64,000 bases of DNA from assembly GCF_015832195.1 (NCBI RefSeq), contig NC_052021.1, positions 2,046,001 through 2,110,000 on the forward strand. The letters are read 5' to 3'. This document shows, one piece after another, positions 58,350 to 64,000 of this stretch (positions are counted from its first letter, which is position 1; each line of letters begins with the position of its first letter). Source of the stretch: Motacilla alba alba (taxonomy: Eukaryota > Chordata > Aves > Passeriformes > Motacillidae). The translations under genes were made by a program, and so were the position numbers. Below the pieces are notes generated by a model. That model saw only the letters and a program-made list of their open reading frames with translations. It was not told the origin of the DNA and did no database searches.

Positions 58350-59511
58350 GTAAGAATGGAAAAGAAAAGGCTGCTCTTTCCTGCTTGGCAAAGAGAAAAT
58401 AGCACAGAGCAGCACACGAGGGCTCATTTCCCAAAGTGCTGAGTATCCTGGGAGCCTCAGGGCCCTACCCCTTGGTTAGGTGTCACAGACCGTCCATCAG
58501 ACCTCCAGCAGCACACAGGCAATGGGAAACACGTGGTCTGTTCCCACTTCTCCTGGGGGAGCTGCTGCTTGCCAGCACGTGGGGGGTTCACAGGCAGCCT
58601 CAGTGGAGGGAGGCTCCAGAGCACAGCCCGTGGCGATGGGCTCCGCTGTTGTGTGCGGGGAGGGAAGAGGGAGCTGGGGAGTGTGGAGACAAAGGGAATC
58701 CGGGAGAGCCGGCAGGGCCCTGCTGCCGTGTTCCTTTGGGATCTCAGCAGCAGGGGAGGGATGGTCTGGCAGCAGTGCTGGGAACTGGCACACCCCCCTC
58801 TGGTGACACCCCTTGGCTGGGGACAGCAAGCCTCATGCTGTGGAGCTGGATCTGCCACCTCTGGCTCTTGATGCCCTCCTTTCCCTGACACAAGAACAGT
58901 CTGTCTCACATCCACCATTCAATAAGGAATGCTTAGAGAAGAGCAGATCTTGGAAAGCATGACAAATACTTTCTTCAGCATTTGCAATAAATGATGTCCT
59001 GGCAATTATTTGCATGTGTTAATATACACATGTTTTTTTGGTTTTTTTCCAGAAGATTTTGGTGTTCTTGAATATGCTTGTTCTTCCCTCAAAGCTCTCA
59101 AAGCTCACCCCTAGCTTTGGAGAGCCCTGCAGCAAGAAATCCCACAGGCTATTGACACGTGTGGAGCCATACACCTTCTTCAACATCTTTTACTCTTTGA
59201 CCCTATGCCTCCTTGTAGGAACTGTGGTAGAGTAGTGGAAGTGGACCTTTCTTTGGAAAAAACCTCACTGCTTTCTCTCCTCTTAAAGATTGGCAACTTT
59301 TGCATAACCCTCCCCTGAGTCCTGCTGCTGCTTCCCAGTCACTCAGCCCTGGATTGTTGCTGCTTCCTAACACAGTCCTTAGGGGGAGTCCAGGTTTCCT
59401 AGCCTGGCAGAGGAGCTCTGCTGTACCCTGTGTCCCATCCCTCTCTGAGCAGCCCCACTTTGCCCCTGAGGGCAGCACATTGATGGTGACTTCTCTTGCA
59501 TTGCTTTGCAG

Positions 59512-59553
59512 ATATCTGGGCCCCCTGGACCCCAGGGCCCTCCAGGACCTCCA
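59512..59553 (+). CDS. COL13A1: COL13A1 COL3 exon, 42 nt (ISGPPGPQGPPGPP)
   Basis: ISGPPGPQGPPGPP, human VPGLPGPEGPPGPP; same length. It starts with two residues before the first Gly, so an interruption is created at the junction (G-L-T-I-S-G). This is conserved in principle in mammals (G-A-E-V-P-G). Acceptor CTTTGCAG, donor GTAAGT. A 480-nt intron follows. Confidence 0.95.
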
Positions 59554-60033
59554 GTAAGTTTGAATCATTCACCTGAGGAGCAAGGGAATGGGATTAGAGC
59601 GGGCAGTGGCTGGGGAGGATTCTGTGTGGAGACAGCCAGAAGCACGTCACTGAAATGGGAACATGCTTGGTATCACTTCCAAACCCACCCCCAGGGTAGG
59701 CCGGGGCTGGGAGGGCAAAGAAAGAAGGTTCTGTTAGTTGGAGATGAAAGGGAAGACAGTAGTGAGATGGGATGGATGGGATTAAAGGGATCAACTGCAG
59801 AAATTGTCTTAACAGCACACCTGGCCCCCTGCCAGGGTGTGCTTGGCAAGAGGCTCCTGGTTAGAGATGAGAACAGTACATGAAGTGCCCCTTGCACAAA
59901 TAAAGAGGCTTTTGGGCTGAGGGTTCCTGACCCACAGAGCAAAACCTTTGTACCGCGTGCTTAACTGGGATGCCTGGAGTTTAAAGTCCATCCTGAAACA
60001 TTACTTACATCTTGTTTCTCCTCCCAAATACAG

Positions 60034-60060
60034 GGTCTTCAGGGTGTCCCAGGACCCAAG
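60034..60060 (+). CDS. COL13A1: COL13A1 COL3 exon, 27 nt (GLQGVPGPK)
   Basis: GLQGVPGPK, identical to human as remembered. Acceptor AATACAG, donor GTAAGG. The 1249-nt intron that follows has AT-rich sequence (about 60590-60850) and a TA-rich run at about 60998-61022. Confidence 0.97.
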
Positions 60061-61309
60061 GTAAGGGTACAAAGTATAACATACTGAAATGTAACAAAAG
60101 TTGTCCCAGGTGCTAGAATTCCCTTAAGTAACATCATTGTAGTTTGGTGGTACTTCTGTTCCATCTTGGTAAGAGGATAAATACTTCTGCATATTTTCTT
60201 GAAGGAAATGGATTAGCAGCTCTCATTTTAGGACCCAGAAAAATGGTCATTCCCTGCAGTTTTCACCCAAAGAAGTGGGAATTCACTGGTCTGTGGAATC
60301 CTGCCCATGAGAACACTGTTGAAATCTTTGTCTGCAGGGTAGTGGTCTGTACAGTGGGATGAATAGTCTGCCACACAATCCTAAGGAACTGAGCTCTAGC
60401 TAAAAATTAATCTTAAAATTACCCTGTACATTCTAGTGTAAAGCACTCAAGAACTTCACTGTCCTTGGTGGTGAGAATCTTTCTAATCTCCATCTGAATG
60501 CTCAGCCTGCACTGTTGGAGTAAGCTAAATGCTCACTCCTCCACCGTGGAGTGGAAATGTTCAAGGAGAGCTGCATATTTCTGTTGATGTTCTGGGAAAC
60601 GATTGGAAAATGTGAAAAGTGTCTTAATTTTAATTATTCTTAGTATTTGGCCACCAGCATTGTTTGGGCATTAAAAGGGATGGGTATGTTTTAAAAAGCC
60701 TTGTGAACAGCAGTGAGGAGGAAAAAAGTTATGGGTACATTTTGAATTTCAGAAAAATGAGTATTATGTTTAATATTGCTTTATAGTTTATAATTGAGAA
60801 TTTTAAATATACAGCTGGGAAAGGAATGCTGAAATTGTTTTTTCTGACATGTTGAAACTGATGCCTTAGCATTTACAAAAGTCTCTCCAAAAATTATTTG
60901 TGTGATTTTTCTTCAAGGCTTGTAGACACCTGTCATTCACTTCCAGTGGATCCACATCTTAAAATGTAAACCCACTCTATCAGATAACTTCTGGTTATTT
61001 ATATTTATATGTAAATATATATACAGCAACAGCAGCAGGGAGAGCAGCACCGGAGTGAGCTCAGCTCTCCAAACACCTTTACCCACAGAGCCTGTGTCTC
61101 CTCTTACTGCCACTGAGTTAAAACAGCTGCTCACACAGGGGTAATTTGAATGACTGTGATTTTCTTCAGATTAGGCTGAGAATTGGGCTAAAGCATTACT
61201 CTGCTGCCTCCTGTATTCCCTCTGTCATCCAGTGCTCTCTGAAGGGAGGAATGTTTGTTATATAAGTGCTGTTATGGTGGGTTTATTTTCTGCTCCATCC
61301 TTCCTTTAG

Positions 61310-61390
61310 GGGGAAGCAGGGATTGATGGAGTGAAAGGAGAGAAGGGTGCCCAGGGTGAAAAAGGAGACAGAGGGCCACTGGGATTACCC
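61310..61390 (+). CDS. COL13A1: COL13A1 COL3 exon, 81 nt ([19 protein letters not shown])
   Basis: 27 codons, nine triplets: [19 protein letters not shown] then DRGPLGLP. Human differs at only a few positions (L-D-G-A-K, G-F-Q). Acceptor CCTTTAG, donor GTAAGT. Phase 0/0. Confidence 0.97.
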
Positions 61391-63799
61391 GTAAGTATCC
61401 AGGAAGCAAGCAGCACTTTGTGAGCCAAACTTAATATCAGCTGTAAAAAGATCCCTCAATAGGAGAGGCACGTGGGGATTTGGTATGTAAAGTCAGAGAA
61501 AGAGATGGTCTATAAATAACTGTGCCTTTGCTTTTTAAACCCAAAGCCTCAATTTCTGTACTGAGCCTTCAGCTTCTAGATCTGTTGAATAGATGAACGA
61601 TCACTTTATTTCCTCCTGCTTCTGGCAGGACTGGGAAAAACAAGCAGTAGCTTTCTTGGAGGTTCTCTGCACTTCAGGGCAAGACCAGAAACGTAAGTCA
61701 GAGATGTGGAAAGAGAAACGCCTTCCCCAGCCATTTGTCTCCTGGGTTAAGCTTGGTACAAGGCATGGTGGTTCTTAGTGCAACCAGCTTCTGTGATAGC
61801 TGAAACATTCCTGTCCCTTCTGCCATGGAATCAGTGCTCCCCGTGGCCCCGCTTGTCCCTGCTGTGTGTGAACTCAGTTCCAGTAGCCTGGTGTTAGAGC
61901 ACTGCTTGGCTCTAACCAAGCAAGAGGAATTGGGGCACAATGTGTTATGGAGAAGCTGCAGGAGCTTTAGATACAAACCCGATGATGAGTTGGTGGTAAC
62001 TGAGTCCCACCCAGTTGTTCCGCCAGCCCCCAGGTTCTTCCATCATAAAAAGCACTGGTGGCACAGTAGATCTTCTCCCTTCCCCAAATGTTCTGCCTGG
62101 AACACACACTGCAGAGTGCATCTCATGTGCTGTGTGGTTTGTTGTCCTGTGTTTGACCACCCAGATCCCTTGTCCCTGACTTTGGCTGAAATGTGCGTGT
62201 CTTTGTTCGTAAAATGTTTTCCTCCTTTAGTTGTGCCGAGCAGTGGTTCCCTTCTAGAGCTTGAATGAATCCCCTCTAACTCCAAGTACTCCAATGAGCC
62301 CAGCCTGAGTACATTTTAACCATTTTAACTGAGTGCTTTTTAACCAGCCCTGCCCCTGGGGCTCCAGGCAGAGCAGTGGGGAGAAAGGGGTGCTTTTGGA
62401 AGGCTCAGAGGCAAGGGATTGTGCCTCAGCGAAGCAGTGAGAAGTCAGAACCCAGTCCCCTGAGAAATGCAAATGGAAGTTTTCTGTGTAAATGGGTATT
62501 CCCTCAAGCCTGTGGGGTATCCAGCCAGGGCAGGGGGAGGAGGTCCTTGTGACAGCCCAAGCAGAAGGTGCCCCAGCAATTATCCCAACAATTCATCCTT
62601 GTGGCAGGGAATGTGCTAGCTGCTTCTCCTGCAGCAGTGAGCCCCATGGGGGTCCAAAGGTCCCCTGGCTTTTCCCATCACTCTTCCTGAACTGTGGGGG
62701 TGGAAAGATTGGCTCAGAAGGGTCCTCTTAGAAATGTTTTGTTTGGATCAGCAATATTGGCTGGCTAACCCGGCAGCACAGCTCGTAAGATCAGATACTG
62801 TGGAACTTGTATCCTTCTTCAGAGCCACTCAACTCTCTCCAGAAGCTTTTCCATGCCTTATCCAGTGTATCTTCAGCCTGTCAAACTAAATGCAGTGCCA
62901 AGCAGCTGTAAAATCCTGAAGCTGGATCTGCTGCCTTTTCCTCTGACCTGGGGCTTGACATCATGCTGGAATTCCAGTCCTGATTGTCTGCAGCAGCCTT
63001 GGGCTTCTCCATGGCTGACAGGGTGAGGAGCTTGTAATGCTCAAGTGGAGGAAAAACCCCGTATTTGGTACTTACAGCCTTCCACAGCTTTTTCTCCCAA
63101 CCACTGTCTGAGACAAGCCCCTGGGCTGATGGGCCCTGGGCAGAACCACTGTTAGGCCTTGTGGATGAGGAGATTCAGGGCAGGAGCCGAGCAGGCAGTG
63201 AAGGGCCACTTGATCTCAGGCTGGTGTAAATCTGCACTGGTGACACAGGGAGATGAGCCACCTGTTTCATAAGCCCCCAGACAACTGCATGTGGAGTGGA
63301 GCAAGCCTGCAGCTGACCTAGTGGGCACCACAAGCCCCGGGTTTCTTGGTAGCAACTTGAACAGCTGATGGTTCTGCACTGCCTGTAAATGCCTTGGCGA
63401 CCAGTGGCCTCTGAGCCTTGTGTCTCACCTGTGTTGCCCAGCCTGCCACAAAGGCAGTGCTGATTCCATCTCCACTGTCACATTGTCCTTTTCACCACCT
63501 GTCATAGAACAGCTGCTTCCCCAGGAGTTCTCCTGGTGGCATTGAGTGAGGGAAATTCGCACTCTTAAGACGATCTGAAAGTTGCAGGTCAACATTTATA
63601 TGTATTCAGTGTTTCTGTGTTTTTGTTGGTTTGCTTGTAAGTGCCATCACCTGTCCTTGAGATCTTAATTTTTGTTAATTGCAAGCATATGTTTGTCTCA
63701 AGTCACTGCTTTACTCACCTCTCCCCTCCCCTCTCCTTTCCCCTCACCCTCCTCCCCTCTCCTCTGCCTTGTTTTTGTGAACCCTCCCCGCCTGTTCAG
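61391..63799 (+). other. COL13A1: COL3 intron (2409 nt)
   Basis: No collagen exon in it. It holds a 64-nt pseudo-exon with strong splice sites at 61629-61692 and, just before the next acceptor, a C/T tract (63718-63767). The rest is unremarkable. Confidence 0.75.
63718..63767 (+). repeat. Pyrimidine (CCT/CTC)-rich tract upstream of the last exon
   Basis: Almost uninterrupted C/T for about 50 nt, ending some 30 nt before the 63800 exon. It may be an extended polypyrimidine tract (a PTB-type binding platform) or just a low-complexity repeat. Confidence 0.7.
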
Positions 63800-63835
63800 G
63801 GTGCTTCAGGTTTAGACGGCAGGCCTGGACCACCG
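63800..63835 (+). CDS. COL13A1: COL13A1 COL3 exon, 36 nt (GASGLDGRPGPP), last in window
   Basis: GASGLDGRPGPP, identical to human as I recall. Acceptor CTGTTCAG, donor GTGAGT. The following COL3 exons, NC4 and the 3' UTR are beyond base 64000; bases 63836-64000 are intron. Confidence 0.96.
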
Positions 63836-64000
63836 GTGAGTTCCATTTCTGTTACCCCATGTTTGTCCTCCCCAGTGCCGTGACTCGTGTTGTGTCTTCC
63901 ACCCAAGTCTTGTTTATACCAAGAATAATCTTGTTTTTACCAAAGCAGGCTTGGGAGGGGGTTAAACTTAAAATGAGGAGTGTTGTTACACACTTGCTGT

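Larger units (their letters stand above)
17312..63835 (+). other. COL13A1: COL13A1 gene body, partial (exon 2-like microexon to mid COL3)
   Basis: Collagen alpha-1(XIII) is a type II transmembrane homotrimeric collagen found at cell-matrix adhesions and the neuromuscular synapse. The window shows 35 in-frame Gly-X-Y or NC exons (1758 nt) plus an 8-nt microexon, each between a pyrimidine-rich AG acceptor and a GT donor. The NC2 and NC3 segments decide the family member: NC2 carries Q-C-A-E-Y-P-H-R and I-K-R-R-T-F-Q, NC3 carries D-Y-D-G-N-I-S-E-A-L-Q-E-I-R-T-L-A-L-M. COL23A1 and COL25A1, the other MACIT collagens, were considered and fit less well. The N-terminal exon and the last COL3/NC4 exons are outside the window. 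No stop codon, poly(A) signal or promoter of this gene is visible. Confidence 0.93.

Noticed and set aside
1..64000. COL23A1 or COL25A1 as the gene identity
   Set aside because: NC2 and NC3 sequences and exon order fit type XIII; the other MACIT collagens lack the IKRRTFQ-type NC2 tail as I know them.
1..64000. tRNA, rRNA, CRISPR, prokaryotic operon or intact viral/ERV genes
   Set aside because: None seen on either strand. The content is one interrupted vertebrate gene with introns, two CR1 fragments and simple repeats.

Overview
This window is a stretch of vertebrate, almost certainly avian, nuclear DNA carrying the middle and 3' part of one large multi-exon gene on the + strand: COL13A1, the alpha-1 chain of the transmembrane collagen type XIII. 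The avian call rests on a CR1 LINE 3' end at about 2470-2662, a second older CR1-like fragment at about 10870-11255, short introns and generally sparse repeats. The gene call rests on spliced Gly-X-Y exons in the right order plus two diagnostic non-collagenous (NC) blocks: NC2 (32502-36325, ending in IKRRTFQ) and NC3 (55112-55756, containing EALQ and EIRTLALM). Both match the mammalian COL13A1 chain as I remember it and do not fit COL23A1 or COL25A1.

Layout. Bases 1-17311 hold no exon I can support and are read as a 5' intron, probably intron 1; the first exon (cytosolic tail, membrane anchor, furin site) must lie upstream of the window. An apparent 8-nt microexon sits at 17312-17319. Exons 22454-32222 encode most of the COL1 triple helix, 32502-36325 encode NC2, 39844-55111 encode COL2, 55112-55756 encode NC3 and 56176-63835 encode COL3 up to its last third. 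The final COL3 exons and NC4 lie beyond the window. I place 35 phase-0 exons totalling 1758 nt (586 codons) plus the microexon, all with GT-AG introns and an unbroken reading frame across the splices.

How it works. Type XIII collagen is a type II transmembrane homotrimer of adhesion sites and the neuromuscular junction. The COL exons encode rod segments; NC2 and NC3 are hinges with coiled-coil/trimerisation character. Every exon after the microexon begins and ends on a codon boundary, so any of them can be skipped without a frameshift, which fits the extensive alternative splicing known for this gene. Several exons here (23102, 40415, 43354, 44006, 50710, 58251) have no clear counterpart in the mammalian chain I remember, while one expected exon (GPTGRPGLP) was not found. 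Those are the most useful leads. I saw no bacterial-type system, CRISPR array, viral gene or other complete gene on either strand; nearly all other open frames are chance or antisense shadows.
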